Source of the DNA: Calliopsis andreniformis
Lineage: Eukaryota > Arthropoda > Insecta > Hymenoptera > Andrenidae
Direction of reading: 5' to 3'
Length of the DNA stretch: 64,000 nucleotides
Assembly: GCF_051401765.1 (NCBI RefSeq)
Contig: NW_027480440.1
Coordinates: forward strand, 4,402,001 to 4,466,000
Shown here: positions 13,301 through 26,317 of the stretch, one piece after another
Layout of the letters: each line of letters begins with the position of its first letter
How positions within the stretch are numbered: the stretch's first letter is position 1
Made by a program: the position numbers and the translations under genes
Notes under the pieces: generated by a model
Told to the model about the DNA's origin: nothing
The model's input: the letters and a program-made list of their open reading frames with translations, nothing else
Database searches by the model: none

Positions 13301-15345
13301 AATACTCAATCTTCAATCCTCAATCCTCAATCCTCATCCTTCAATCCTCATTACTCAATCCTCAATCTTCAATCCTCAATACTCAATCCTCAATTCTCAA
13401 TCCTCAATCCTCAGTCCTCAGCCCTCAAACCTCAATCCTCAACCCTCAGCCCTCATCCTCAATCCTCAATCCTCAATCCTCAATCCTCAATCTTCAATCC
13501 TCAATATTCAATCTTCAATCCTCAATCCTCAGTCCTCAATCTTCAATCCTCAATGCTCAATCCTCAATCCTCAATCCTCAGTCCTCAATCCCCAATCCTC
13601 AATTCGCAAACCTCAATCCTCAATCCTCAATACTCAATCTTCAATCCTCAATCCTCAGTCCTCAATCTTCAATCCTCAATGCTCGATCCTCAATCCTCAA
13701 TCCTCAGTCCTCAATCCTCAATCCTCAAACCTCAATCCTCAATCCTCTAACCTCAATCCTCAATCTTCAATCCTCAATACTCAATCCTCAATGCTCGATC
13801 CTCAATCCTCAATCCTCAGTCCTCAATCCACAATCCTCAATACTCAATCTTCAATCCTCAATCCTCAGTCCTCAATCTTCAATCCTCAGTCCTCAAACCA
13901 CAGTCCTCAATCATCAATCCTCAATCCTCAATCCTCAATCCTCAATCCTCAGTCCTCAAACCTCAATCCTGAATCCTCAATCCTGAAACCTCAATCTTCA
14001 GCCCTCAGTCCTCTACAATCTGTTGTCAATCCTCAATCCTCAATAGAATATCATCAATTCACAGTTTTCATTACTAAATACGCAATCTGCAATCTTCAAA
14101 TCTCTATCCACAAACAGCAATCCTCATCACTCAACCCTCAACACTCAGTCCCCAATCCTCAATATTCTATCCTCAATCCTCAATCCACAATCCACAATCC
14201 TCAGCATTCAATCCTCAATACTCAATCTTCCATGCTCATTCCACAATCCTTAATGCTCAATTCTCGATCCTCAATCGTCAACCTTCATTCCTCAATACTC
14301 AATCTTCAATCCTCAATCCTCAATCCTCATCCTTCAATCCTCAATACCCAATCCTCAATCTTCAATCCTCAATCCTCAATCCTCAATTCTCAATCCTCTA
14401 TACTCAATTCTCAATCCTCAATCCTCAGTCTTCAGCCCTCAAACCTCAATCCTCAACCCTCAGCCCTCATCCTCAATCCTCAATCCTCAATCCTCAATCC
14501 TCAATCCTCAATCCTCAACCTTCAATCCTCCATACTCAATCTTCAATCCTCAATCCTTAGTCCTCAACCTTCAATCCTCAATGCTCAATCCTCAATCCTC
14601 AATCCTCAGTCCTCAATCCTCAATCTTCAATTCTCAAACCTCCATCCTCAATCCTCAATACTCAATCTTCAATCCTCAATCCTCAGTCCTCAATCTTCTA
14701 TCATCAATGCTCAATACTCAATCCTCAATCCTCAGTCCTCAATCCTCAATCCTCAATCCTCAAACCTCAATCCTCAATCCTCAAACCTCAATACTCAGTC
14801 TTCAATCCTCAATACTCAATCTTCAATCCTCAATCCTCAATCCTCAATCCTCAATCCCCATTCCTCAATCCTCAATCCTCAATTCTCAAACCTCAATCCT
14901 CAATCCTCAATACTGAATCTTCAATCCTCAATCCTCAGTCCTCAATGCTCAATCCTCAATTCTCAATCCTCAGTCCTCAATCCTCAGTCCTCAAACCACA
15001 GTCCTCAATCATCAATCCTCAATCCTCAATCCTCAATCCTCAATCCTCAGTCCTCAAACCTCAATCCTGAATCCTCAATCCTGAATCCTCAATCTTCATC
15101 CCTCAGTCCTCTACAATCTGTTGTCAATCCTCAATCTTCAATAGAATATCATCAATTCACAGTTTTCATTACTAAATACTCAATCTGCAATCTTCAAATC
15201 TCTATCCACAAACAGCAATTCTCATCACTCAACCCTCAACACTCAGTCCCCAATCCTCAATATTCTATCCTCAATCCTCAATCCTCAATCCTCAATCCTC
15301 AGTTCTCAATCCTCAATCCTCAATCCTCAATCCTCAATCCTCAGT
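10340..15345 (+). repeat. 5.08-kb tandem duplication, right copy (C3)
   Basis: This is the partner of about 5265-10265. Islands lie near 11286, 13049, 14042 and 15140, matching the left copy one for one. Near 12485 this copy has one fewer heptamer than the left copy (which repeats TCAATCA near 7410); near 12600 it has one more, so total length is kept. The copies part near 15345, where this one goes on to CAGTCCTCAAACCACAG and the left copy to CAATCTTCAATACTC. Confidence 0.85.
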
Positions 15346-16054
15346 CCTCAAACCACAGTCCTCAATCATCAATCCTCAGTTCTCAACCCTTAATCCTCAA
15401 TCTTCGATCCTCAATCTTCAATACTCAACATTCAATCCTCAATCCTCAATCCCCAATATTCAATGCGCAATCCTCAATTATCAAACCACAATCCTCAACC
15501 CGCAGTCCTCAATCCTCAATCCCCAATCCTCAATCCTCAATCCTCAATTCTCAAACCTCAATCCTCAATCCTCAATACTCAATCTTCAATCCTCAATCCT
15601 CTGTCCTCAATCTTCAATCCTCAATGCTCAATCCTCAATCCTCAATCCTCAGTCCTCAATCCTCAATCCTCAATCCTCAAACCTCAATCCTCAATCCTCA
15701 AACCTCACTCCTCAATCTGCAATCCTCAATACTCAATCTTCAATCCTCAATCCTCAATCCTCAATCCTCAATCCTCAATCCTCAATCCCCAATCTTCAAT
15801 CCTCAATACTCAATCTGCAATCCTCAATCCTCAGTCCTCACTACTCAATCCTCATTCTTCAATCCTCAATACCGAATCCTCAATCTTCAATCCTCAATCC
15901 TCAATCCTCAATCCTCAATTCTCATACCTCCATCCTCAATCCTCTATACTCAATCTTCAATCCTCAATCCTCAGTCCTCAATCTTCAATCCTCAATGCTC
16001 AATCCTCAATCCTCAGTCCTCAGTCCTCAATCCTCAATCCTCAATCCTCAAACC
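15346..16054 (+). repeat. Heptamer stretch related to 26.4-27.0 and 27.9-28.4 kb
   Basis: It contains the strings AATGCGCAATCC, CAACCCGCAGTCC and AATCTGCAATCC in the same order as 26440-26950 and 27900-28400. It has no island pivot. No gene was seen. Confidence 0.7.
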
Positions 16055-17013
16055 TCAGCCCTCATCCTCAATCCTCAATCCTCAATCTTCAATCCTCAAT
16101 ACTCAATATTCAATCCTCAATCCTCAGTCATCAATCTTCAATCCTCAATGCTCAATCCTCAATCCTCAATCCTCAGTCCTCAATCCTCAATCCTCAATCC
16201 TCAAAGCTCAATCCTCAATCCTCAATCCTCAGTTCTCAACCCTTAATCCTCAATCTTCAATCCTCAATCTTCAATACTCAACATTCAATCCTCAATCCTC
16301 AATCCCCAATATTCAATGCGCAATCCTCAATTATCAAACCACAATCCTCAACCCGCAGTCCTCAATCCTCGATCCCCAATCCTCAATCCTCAATCCTAAA
16401 TTCTCAAACCTCAATCCTCAATCCTCAATACTCAATCTTCAATCCTCAATCCTCAGTCCTCAATCCCCAATCCTCAATCCTCAATCCTCAATCCTCAGTC
16501 CTCAAACCACAGTCCTCAATCATCAATCCTCAATCCTCAATCCTCAATCCTCAATCCTCAGTCCTCAAACCTCAATCCTGAATCCTCAATCCTGAATCCT
16601 CAATCTTCAGCCCTCAGTCCTCTACAATCAGCTGTCAATCCTCAATCCTCAAAAGAATATCATCAATTCACAGATTTCATTACTAAATACTCAATCTGCA
16701 ATCTTCAAATCTCTATCCACAAACATCAATTCTCATCACTCAACCCTCAACACTCAGTCCCCAATCCTCAATATTATATCCTAAATCCTCTATCCTCAAT
16801 CCACAATCCTCAGCATTCAATCCTCAATACTCAATCTTGCATGCTCATTCCACAATCCTCCATGCCCAATTCTCGATCCTCAATCGTCAACATTCATTCC
16901 TCAATACTCAATCTTCAATCCTCAATCCTCAATCCTCATCCTTCAATCCTCAATACCCAATCCTCAATCTTCAATCCTCAATCCTCAATCCTCAATTCTC
17001 AATCCTCTATACT
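16055..17013 (+). repeat. Duplicated block, copy of 1790-2751
   Basis: Partner of the block at 1790-2751 (offset 14265). Its island at 16651 has the changed pivot TCAAAAG, which removes the TAG present in nearly all other copies. Confidence 0.8.
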
Positions 17014-17619
17014 CAATTCTCAATCCTCAATCCTCAGTCTTCAGCCCTCAAACCTCAATCCTCAACCCTCAGCCCTCATCCTCAATCCTCAATCCTCAAT
17101 CCTCAATCCTCAATCCTCAATCCTCAACCTTCAATCCTCCATACTCAATCTTCAATCCTCAATCCTTAGTCCTCAACCTTCAATCCTCAATGCTCAATCC
17201 TCAATCCTCAATCCTCAATTCTCAATCCTCTATCCTCAATTCTCAATCCTCAATCCTCAGTCCTCAGCCCTCAAACCTCAATCCTCAACCCTCAGCCCTC
17301 ATCCTCAATCCTCAATCCTCAATCCTCAATCCTCAATCCTCAATCCTCAACCTTCAATCCTCAATACTCAATCTTCAATCCTCAATCCTCAGTCCTCAAT
17401 CTTCAATCCTCAATGCTCAATCCTCAATCCTCAATCCTCAGTCCTCAATTCGCAAACCTCAATCCTCAATCCTCAATACTCAATCTTCAATCCTCAATCC
17501 TCAGTCCTCAATCTTCAATCCTCAATGCTCGATCCTCAATCCCCAATCCTCAGTCCTCAATGCTCAATCCTCAAACCTCAATCCTCAATCCTCTAACCTC
17601 AATCCTCAATCTTCAATCC
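17014..17619 (+). repeat. Heptamer stretch between duplicated blocks
   Basis: This is a mosaic of strings also found at 9.3-9.5, 14.4-14.6 and 17.6-18.0 kb, with two hexamer slips of the TCAGCCC TCATCC kind near 17077 and 17298. It has no island and no gene. Confidence 0.65.
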
Positions 17620-19075
17620 TCAATCCTCAATCCTCATCCTTCAATCCTCATTACTCAATCCTCAATCTTCAATCCTCAATACTCAATCCTCAATTCTCAA
17701 TCCTCAATCCTCAGTCCTCAGCCCTCAAACCTCAATCCTCAACCCTCAGCCCTCATCCTCAATCCTCAATCCTCAATCCTCAATCCTCAATCTTCAATCC
17801 TCAATATTCAATCTTCAATCCTCAATCCTCAGTCCTCAATCTTCAATCCTCAATGCTCAATCCTCAATCCTCAATCCTCAGTCCTCAATCCCCAATCCTC
17901 AATTCGCAAACCTCAATCCTCAATCCTCAATACTCAATCTTCAATCCTCAATCCTCAGTCCTCAATCTTCAATCCTCAATGCTCGATCCTCAATCCTCAA
18001 TCCTCAGTCCTCAATCCTCAATCCTCAAACCTCAATCCTCAATCCTCTAACCTCAATCCTCAATCTTCAATCCTCAATACTCAATCCTCAATGCTCGATC
18101 CTCAATCCTCAATCCTCAGTCCTCAATCCACAATCCTCAATACTCAATCTTCAATCCTCAATCCTCAGTCCTCAATCTTCAATCCTCAGTCCTCAAACCA
18201 CAGTCCTCAATCATCAATCCTCAATCCTCAATCCTCAATCCTCAATCCTCAGTCCTCAAACCTCAATCCTGAATCCTCAATCCTGAAACCTCAATCTTCA
18301 GCCCTCAGTCCTCTACAATCTGTTGTCAATCCTCAATCCTCAATAGAATATCATCAATTCACAGTTTTCATTACTAAATACGCAATCTGCAATCTTCAAA
18401 TCTCTATCCACAAACAGCAATCGTCATCACTCAACCCTCAACACTCAGTCCCCAATCCTCAATATTCTATCCTCAATCCTCAATCCACAATCCACAATCC
18501 TCAGCATTCAATCCTCAATACTCAATCTTCCATGCTCATTCCACAATCCTTATTGCTCAATTCTCGATCCTCAATCGTCAACCTTCATTCCTCAATACTC
18601 AATCTTCAATCCTCAATCCTCAATCCTCATCCTTCAATCCTCAATACCCAATCCTCAATCTTCAATCCTCAATCCTCAATCCTCAATTCTCAATCCTCTA
18701 TACTCAATTCTCAATCCTCAATCCTCAGTCTTCAGCCCTCAAACCTCAATCCTCAACCCTCAGCCCTCATCCTCAATCCTCAATCCTCAATCCTCAATCC
18801 TCAATCCTCAATCCTCAACCTTCAATCCTCCATACTCAATCTTCAATCCTCAATCCTTAGTCCTCAACCTTCAATCCTCAATGCTCAATCCTCAATCCTC
18901 AATCCTCAGTCCTCAATCCTCAATCTTCAATTCTCAAACCTCCATCCTCAATCCTCAATACTCAATCTTCAATCCTCAATCCTCAGTCCTCAATCTTCAA
19001 TCATCAATGCTCAATCCTCAATCCTCAATCCTCAGTCCTCAATCCTCAATCCTCAATCCTCAAACCTCAATCCTC
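17620..19075 (+). repeat. Duplicated block, copy of about 13320-14775
   Basis: The offset is a constant 4300, checked at the ATGCTCGATCC string (13791 / 18091), the island (14042 / 18342) and 14581 / 18881. Differences include CAGCAATCCTCATC against CAGCAATCGTCATC near 18420, CTTAATGC against CTTATTGC near 18550, and CTTCTATCATC against CTTCAATCATC near 18998. It diverges near 19080. The same family also appears at about 8.25-9.7 kb and in part at 23.5-24.0 kb. Confidence 0.85.
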
Positions 19076-19825
19076 AATCTTCAATCCTCAATACTCAATC
19101 TTCAATCCTCAATACTCAATCTTCAATCCTCAATCCTCTGTCCTCAATCTTCAATTCTCAATGCTCAATCCTCAATCCTCAATCCTCAGTCCTCAATCCT
19201 CAATCCTCAATTCTCAAACCTCAATCCTCAATCCTCAATCCTCAATACTCAACCTTCAATCCTCAATCCTCAATCCTCAATCCTCAATACTCAACCTTCA
19301 ATCCTCAATCCTCAGTCCTCAGCCTTCAATGCTCAATGCTCAATCCTCAATCCTCAATCCTCAGTCCTCAATCCTCAATCTTCAATACTCAATCGTCAAT
19401 CCTCAGTCCTCAATCCTCAATCCTCAATCCTCGTTCCTCAAACCTTAATCCTCAACCCTCAGTCCTCATCCTCAATTCTCAATTCTCAATCCTCAATCCT
19501 CAATCCTCAATCTTCAACCCTCAATAATCAATCTCCAATCCTAGATCCTCAATCCCCAATCCTCAATCCTTAATCCTCAATCTTCAATCCTCTATCCCCA
19601 GTCCTCAATCTTCAATCCTCAATGCTCAATCCTCAATCCTCAATCGTCAGTCCTCAATACTCAATCCTCAAACCTCAAACCTCAAACCTCAACCGTCAGT
19701 CCTCGTCCTCAATCCTCAACCCTCAATCCTTAATCCTCATTCTTCAATCCTCAATACCCAATCCTCAATCTTCAATCCTCAATACTCAATCCTCATTCCT
19801 CAAGCCTCAATCCTCAATCCTCAAT
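19076..19825 (+). repeat. Heptamer stretch, transition to the decayed region
   Basis: Variants become more varied here (TCGTTCC, TCAATAA, TAGATCC, TCAAGCC). It holds no island and no gene. It leads into the dense-island region that starts near 19826. Confidence 0.65.
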
Positions 19826-22800
19826 TCTCAATCCTCAGTCCTCAAACCTCAAACCTGTATCCTCAATCGTGAATCCTCAATCTTCAGTCCTCAGTCCTCA
19901 ACAATCAGTTGTCAATTCTCAATCCTCAATAGAATATCATCAACTCACAGTTTTCAATACTCAATACTCAATCTGCAATCTTCAAATCTCTATCCACAAA
20001 CATCAATTCTCATCATTCAACCCTCATCACTCAGTCCCCAATCCCCAATCTTCAATCCTCAATCCTCAATCCTCAATCCTCAATCCTCAGTCCTCGAACC
20101 TCAATCCTGAATCGTCAATCCTGAATCCTCTGTCTTCAGACCTCAGACCTCAACAGTCAGACGTCAATCCTCAATCTTCAATCCTCAATCCTCAATCCTC
20201 AATCCTCAATCCTCAATCTTCAATCCTCAATACTCAACCTTCAATCCTCAATCCTGAATCCACAATCCTGAATCCTCATTCTTCAATCCACAATACCCAA
20301 TCCTCAATCTTCAATCCTCAATCCTCAATCCTCAATTCTCAATCCTCAATCCTCAGTCCTCAGTCCTCAAACCTCAATCCTCAACACTCAGCCCTCATCC
20401 TCAGTCCTCAATCGACAATCCGCAATCCTCAACCTTCAATCCTCAATCCTCAATCTTCAATGCTCATTCTTCAATCCTCAATCCTCAATTCTCAATCCTC
20501 AATCGTCAATCTTCAATCCTCAATACTCAATCTTGAATCCTCAATCTTCAATCCTCAATCCTCAATCCTCAATCCTCAATCCTCTATCCTCAATCTTCAA
20601 TCCTCAATCCTGAACCCTCGATCCTCAATCCTCCATCCTCAATAAAATATCCCCAATTCTCAGTTTTCAATACTCAATCAGCAACCTTCATACCTCAATC
20701 TACAAACAACAATTCTGGACCCTTCAATCCTCAATCCTCGGTCCTCAATCTTCAACCCTCAGTCCTGAATCCTCAGTCCTCAAACCTCTGTCCTCAATCA
20801 TCAAACCTTAATCCTCAATCCTCAATCGTCAATCCTCAAACCTCAACCATTAGTCCTCAATCCTGAGTCCCAATTACTCAATCCTCAATCTTCAATAGAA
20901 TATCGTCAATTCTCAGTCATCAATACTGAATCCTCAATCTTCAATCTTCAACTCTCAAACCCCAAATCTCATTCCTCAATTTTCAGTCCTCAATTCTCAA
21001 TGCTCAATCCTCAATCCTCAGTCCTCAACCATCAATCCTCAATATTCAATCCTCAATCCTCAGTCCTCAGTCATCAATCCTCAATCCTCAATCTTCAATC
21101 CTAAATCCGAAACCGTCAATCCTCAATCCTCAATCCTGAATTCTCAATCCTCAATAGAATATCCTCAATTCTCTGCTTTCAATAATCAATCCTGAATCTC
21201 GAATATTTAAATCTCAATCGTCAAACCTCAGTCCTCAAACTTCTATCCTCAATATTAAATGCTCAATACTCAGTTCACAACACTCTATCCTCAATTATCA
21301 GTACTCAATCCCCAATTCTCAATCCTGAATCCTCAATCGTCAATCCTCAATCCTCAACCATCAATCCTCAATCCTCAATCCTCAATACTCAATCCTCAAC
21401 CCTCAGCCCTCAATCTTCAATCCTCACCCTCGATCCTCAATCCTCAATCATCAACACTCAATCCTCAAACGTCAGTCCACAATCTTCAATCCTCAATCCT
21501 CAATCCTCAACCCTCAGTCCTCAAACATTAATCCTCAATCGTCAATCCCCTATCCTCAATATTCAATTCTCAAGCCTCAACTCTCAATCCTCAATCCGCA
21601 ACCATCAATCCTCAATCCTCAATCCTCAGTACTCAAACCTTAATCCTCAATCGTCAATCCTCAATAAAATATCCTCAATCTTCAGATTTCAATCCGCAAA
21701 CCTCAATCTTCAAATCTCAGTCAACAAACAACAGGTCTGAACACTCAATCCTCAACACTCGGTCCTGAATCTTCAATCCTCAATCCTCAATCCTCAATCA
21801 TCATCCTCAATCCTGAACCATCAATCCTCAATCCGCAATCCGCAATCCTCAATCCTCAATCCTCTATCCTCAATCCTCAATCCTCAAACCTCAGTCCTCA
21901 AACCTCAGTCCTCAATCCTCAATCCTCAATCCTCAATCCTCAATGCTCAATCCTCAATCCTCAATCTTCGATACTCAATCCGCAATACACAATCCTCAAT
22001 CCTCAATACTCAGTTCTCAATCCTCAATAGAATATCGTCAGTTCTCAGTTGTCAATACTCAATCTATAACCTTCATTGTTCAAATCTCAACCCTGAAACA
22101 TCGGTTCTCAACACTCAACCCTCAACACTCAGTACTCAATCTTCAATCATCAATCCCCAGTCCTCAATCCTCAATCCTCAGTCCTCAAGCTACAATCCTC
22201 AATCCTCAATCCTCAATCCGCAATCCTGAATCCTCAGTCCGCAAACTTCAATCCTCAATATTCAATGCTCAATCCTCAATTCACAGCACCCAATCCTCAA
22301 TAATCAGTACTCAATCCTCAATCCACAATCCTGAATCCTCAATCTTCAATCCTCAATCCTCAACCATTAATCCTCAATCCTCAGTCCCCAACACTCAATC
22401 CTCAACCCTCAGTCCTCAATCTTCAATCCTCACCGTCTATACTCAATACTCAGTCCTCATTCCTCAATCCTCATCCCTCAACAACCAGTCCTCAATCCAC
22501 AATCGTCAATGTTCAAACCTCAGTACTCAAATCTCAATCCTCAATATTCAGTGCTCAATCCTCAACCCTCTACCATGAATCCTCAACCCTCAGTCCTCAA
22601 TCCTCAATTCTCAATCCTCAATAGAGTATCCTCAGTTCTCAGTTTTCAATACCCAATCCTCAATAATCAACCCTCAACCCTCAGTCCTCCATATACAATC
22701 CTCAATCCTCAATCCTCAAAACTTAATCCTCAATCCTCAATCTTCAATCCTCAATCCTCAACCCTCAAGCCTCAATCCTCAATGCTCAATCCTCAATCGT

Positions 22801-23533
22801 CAATCCTCAATCTTCAACCATCAACCCTCAATCCTCAATCCTCAATACTCAATCCTCAATTTACAATAGAATATCGTCAATTCTCAGTTTTCAATACTGA
22901 ATCCTCGATCTTCATCCTTCAACTCTCAATCCCCAAATCTCAGTAGTCAATGTTCAATCCTCAATCCTCATCCTCAATTGTCAATCCTCAGTCCTCAACG
23001 CTCAATCCTCAATATTCAATCCTCAATCTTCATTATTCAATCCTCAATCCTCAATCCTGAATCATCGATGCTCAATCCTCAATCTTCAATCCTCAATCCT
23101 CAATAGAATATCCTCAATTCACAGGTTTCAATACTGAATACTCAAGCTGCAATCTTCAAATTTCTATCCACAAAAATCAATTCTCTTTACTCAACCCTCA
23201 ACACGCAGTCCCCAATCCACTATCTTCAATCCTCAATCCTCAATTCTCAATCCTCAATCCTCAATCTTCAATCCTCAATCCTCAATATTCAACACACAAC
23301 CCTCAACCATCTATCCTCAATACTCAACCATCAATCCTCAATTCTCAATACTCAATAGAATATCCTGAATTCGCATGGTTCAATACTCAATCCACATTAT
23401 TCAATAATCAAATCTCAATCCTCAAACATCAATACTCAACAATCAATCCTCAACACTCTGTCCTCTCTCTTCAATCCACAATCCTAAATCCTCAATCCTC
23501 AATCCTCAAGCGTCAATGCTCAATCCTCAACCC
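19826..23533 (+). repeat. Decayed dense-island region, left copy
   Basis: This region matches 28666-31849. Offset is 8840 at the island near 19928, 8966 from about 20200 to 22010 and 8316 after about 22710. It holds ten islands (19928, 20641, 20894, 21152, 21663, 22026, 22620, 22865, 23102, 23354), which is denser than the flanks. Pivots here are more varied (AATAAAATATCC, AATAGAATATCG, ATAGAGTATCC), and consensus heptamers are a smaller share of the sequence. This suggests older or less often homogenised satellite. No gene was seen. Confidence 0.85.
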
Positions 23534-25019
23534 TCAGTCCTCAATCTTCAATCCTCAATGCTCGATCCTCAATCCTCAATCCTCAGTCCTCAATCCTCAA
23601 TCCTCAAACCTCAATCCTCAATCCTCTAACCTCAATCCTCAATCTTCAATCCTCAATACTCAATCCTCAATGCTCGATCCTCAATCCTCAATCCTCAGTC
23701 CTCAATCCACAATCCTCAATACTCAATCTTCAATCCTCAATCCTCAGTCCTCAATCTTCAATCCTCAGTCCTCAAACCACAGTCCTCAATCATCAATCCT
23801 CAATCCTCAATCCTCAATCCTCAATCCTCAGTCCTCAAACCTCAATCCTGAATCCTCAATCCTGAAACCTCAATCTTCAGCCCTCAGTCCTCTACAATCT
23901 GTTGTCAATCCTCAATCCTCAATAGAATATCATCAATTCACAGTTTTCATTACTAAATACTCAATCTGCAATCTTCAAATCTCTATACACAAACATCAAT
24001 TCTCATCACTCAGCCCTCATCACTCAGTCCCCAATCCTCAATATTCAATCCTCAATCCTCAATCCTCAATCCACAATCCTCAGCCTTCAATCCTCAATAC
24101 TCAATCTTCAATGCTCATTCCCAATCCTCCATCATCAATTCTCGATCCTCAGTCGTCAACCTTCATTCCTCAATTCTCAATCTTCAATCCTCAGTCCTCA
24201 ACCCTCATTCTTCAATCCTCAATACCCAATCCTCAATCTTCAATCCTCAATCCTCAATCCTCAATTCTCAATCCTCAATCCTCAGTCCTCAGCCCTCAAA
24301 CCTCAACCCTCAACCCTCAGCCCTCATCCTCAATCCTCAATCCTCAATCTTCAATCCTCAATACTCAATATTCAATCCTCAATCCTCAGTCCTCAATCTT
24401 CAATCCTCAATGCTCTATCCTCAATCCTCAATCCTCAGTCCTCAATCCTCAATCCTCAATCCTCAAACCTCAATCCTCAATCCTCAATCCTCAATCCTCA
24501 ATCCTCAATCCTCAATCCTCAATCCTCAATCTTCAATCCTCAATCCTGAACACTCGATCCTCAATCCTCCATCCTCAATAAAATATCCCCAATTCTCAGT
24601 TTTCAATACTCAATCAGCAACCTTCATACCTCAATCTACAAACAACAATTCTGGACCCACAATCCTCAACCCTCAGTCCACAATCTTCAATCCTCAATCT
24701 TCAATACTCAACATTCAATCCTCAATCCTCAATCCCCAATATTCAATGCGCAATCCTCAATGATCAAACCACAATCCTCAACCCGCAGTCCTCAATCCTC
24801 GATCCCCAATCCTCAATCCTCAATCCTAAATTCTCAAACCTCAATCCTCAATCCTCAGTACTCAATCTTCAATCCTCAATCCTCAGTCCTCAATCCTCAA
24901 TCCTCAAGCCTCAATCCTCAATCCTCAGTCCTCAAACCACAGTCCTCAATCATCAATCCTCAATCCTCAATCCTCAATCCTCAATCCTCAGTCCTCAAAC
25001 CTCAATCCTGAATCCTCAA
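23534..25019 (+). repeat. Mosaic of copies from 13-18 kb, 20.6 kb and 16.3 kb
   Basis: The stretch 23540-24000 matches 17960-18420 (offset 5579 at the ATGCTCGATCC string 23670 / 18091). It has islands near 23921 and 24577; the second, AATAAAATATCCCC, matches 20641. From about 24690 it carries the AATGCGCAATCC and CAACCCGCAGTCC strings of the 2.05 and 16.3 kb blocks. Junctions between sources fall inside ordinary heptamers, as expected for unequal exchange or template switching. Confidence 0.7.
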
Positions 25020-26317
25020 TCCTGAATCCTCAATCTTCAGCCCTCAGTCCTCTACAATCAGTTGTCAATCCTCAATCCTCAATAGAATATCATCAATTCA
25101 CAGTTTTCATTACTACATACTCAATCTGCAATCTTCAAATCTCTATCCACAAACATCAATTCTCATCACTCAACACTCAACACTCAGTCCCCAATCCTCA
25201 ATATTCTATCCTAAATCCTCTATCCTCAATCCACAATCCTCAGCATTCAATCCTCAATACTCAATCTTCCATGCTCATTCCACAATCCTCCATGCCCAAT
25301 TCTCGATCCTCAATCGTCAACATTCATTCCTCAATACTCAACCTTCAATCCTCAATCCTCATCCTTCAATCCTCAATACCCAATCCTCAATCTTCAATCC
25401 TCAATCCTCAATCCTCAATTCTCAATCCTCAATCCTCAGTCCTCAGCCCTCAAACCTCAATCCTCAACACTCAGCCCTCAAACCTCAATCCTCACTACTC
25501 AATCCTCATTCTTCAATCCTCAATACCGAATCCTCAATCTTCAATCCTCAATACTGAATCTTCAATCCTCAATCCTCAGTCCTCAATCTTCAATTCTCAA
25601 TGCTCAATCCTCAATCCTCAATCCTCAGTCCTCAATCCTCAATCCTCAATTCTCAAACCTCAATCCTCAATCCTCAATACTCAACATTCAATCCTCAATC
25701 CTCAGTCCTCAGCCTTCAATCCTCAATGCTCAATCCTCAATCCTCAATCCTCAGTCCTCAATCCTCAATCCTCAATTCTCAAACCTCAATCCTCAATCCT
25801 CAATACTCAACCTTCAATCCTCAATCCTCAGTCCTCAGCCTTCAATCGTCAATGCTCAATCCTCAATCCTCAATCCTCAGTCCTCAATCCTCAATCCTCA
25901 ATCCTCAAACCTCAATCCTCAATCCTCAAACCTCAATCCTCACTACTCAATCCTCATTCTTCAATCCTCAATACCGAATCCTCAATCTTCAATCCTCAAT
26001 CCTCAATCCTCAATTCTCAATGCTCAATTTTCAATCATTAATAATCAATCTTCAATCCTCAATCCTCGATCCTCAATCCCCAACCCTCAATCCTCAATGT
26101 TCAGTCCTCAATACCGAATCCTCAATCTTCAATCCTCAATCCTCAATCTTCAATCCTCAATCTTAATCACCAATCCTCAATACTCAATCTTCAATCCTCA
26201 ATCCTCAATCCTCAATCCTCAATCCTCAATCTTCAATTCTCAATCCTCAGTCCTCAAACCACAGTCCTCAATCATCAATCCTCAATCCTCAATCCTCAAT
26301 CCTCAATCCTCAATACT
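25020..26317 (+). repeat. Fourth copy of the C1/C2/C3 family (partial)
   Basis: It matches about 3.70-5.0 kb. The offset is 21317 at 4283 / 25600 and 4780 / 26097; before that it differs by 8 bp, because this copy lacks the extra T of the TCCTACAATCC unit and differs by one heptamer. It has one island at 25081. It ends where the 1462-bp duplication begins. Confidence 0.75.

Noticed and set aside
13239..16595. Open frame of 1118 codons, and others of 500-1015 codons (3946-6141, 8714-10615, 17413-19527, 44705-47752, 47235-49934), as a novel SSILNPQ repeat protein
   Set aside because: A stop-free 7-bp repeat gives the same heptapeptide in all three + frames. Overlapping frames are equally open, ends fall at variant units that create stops, near-identical blocks differ by 1, 2 and 7 bp without compensation, and no promoter, intron or non-repeat domain is seen.
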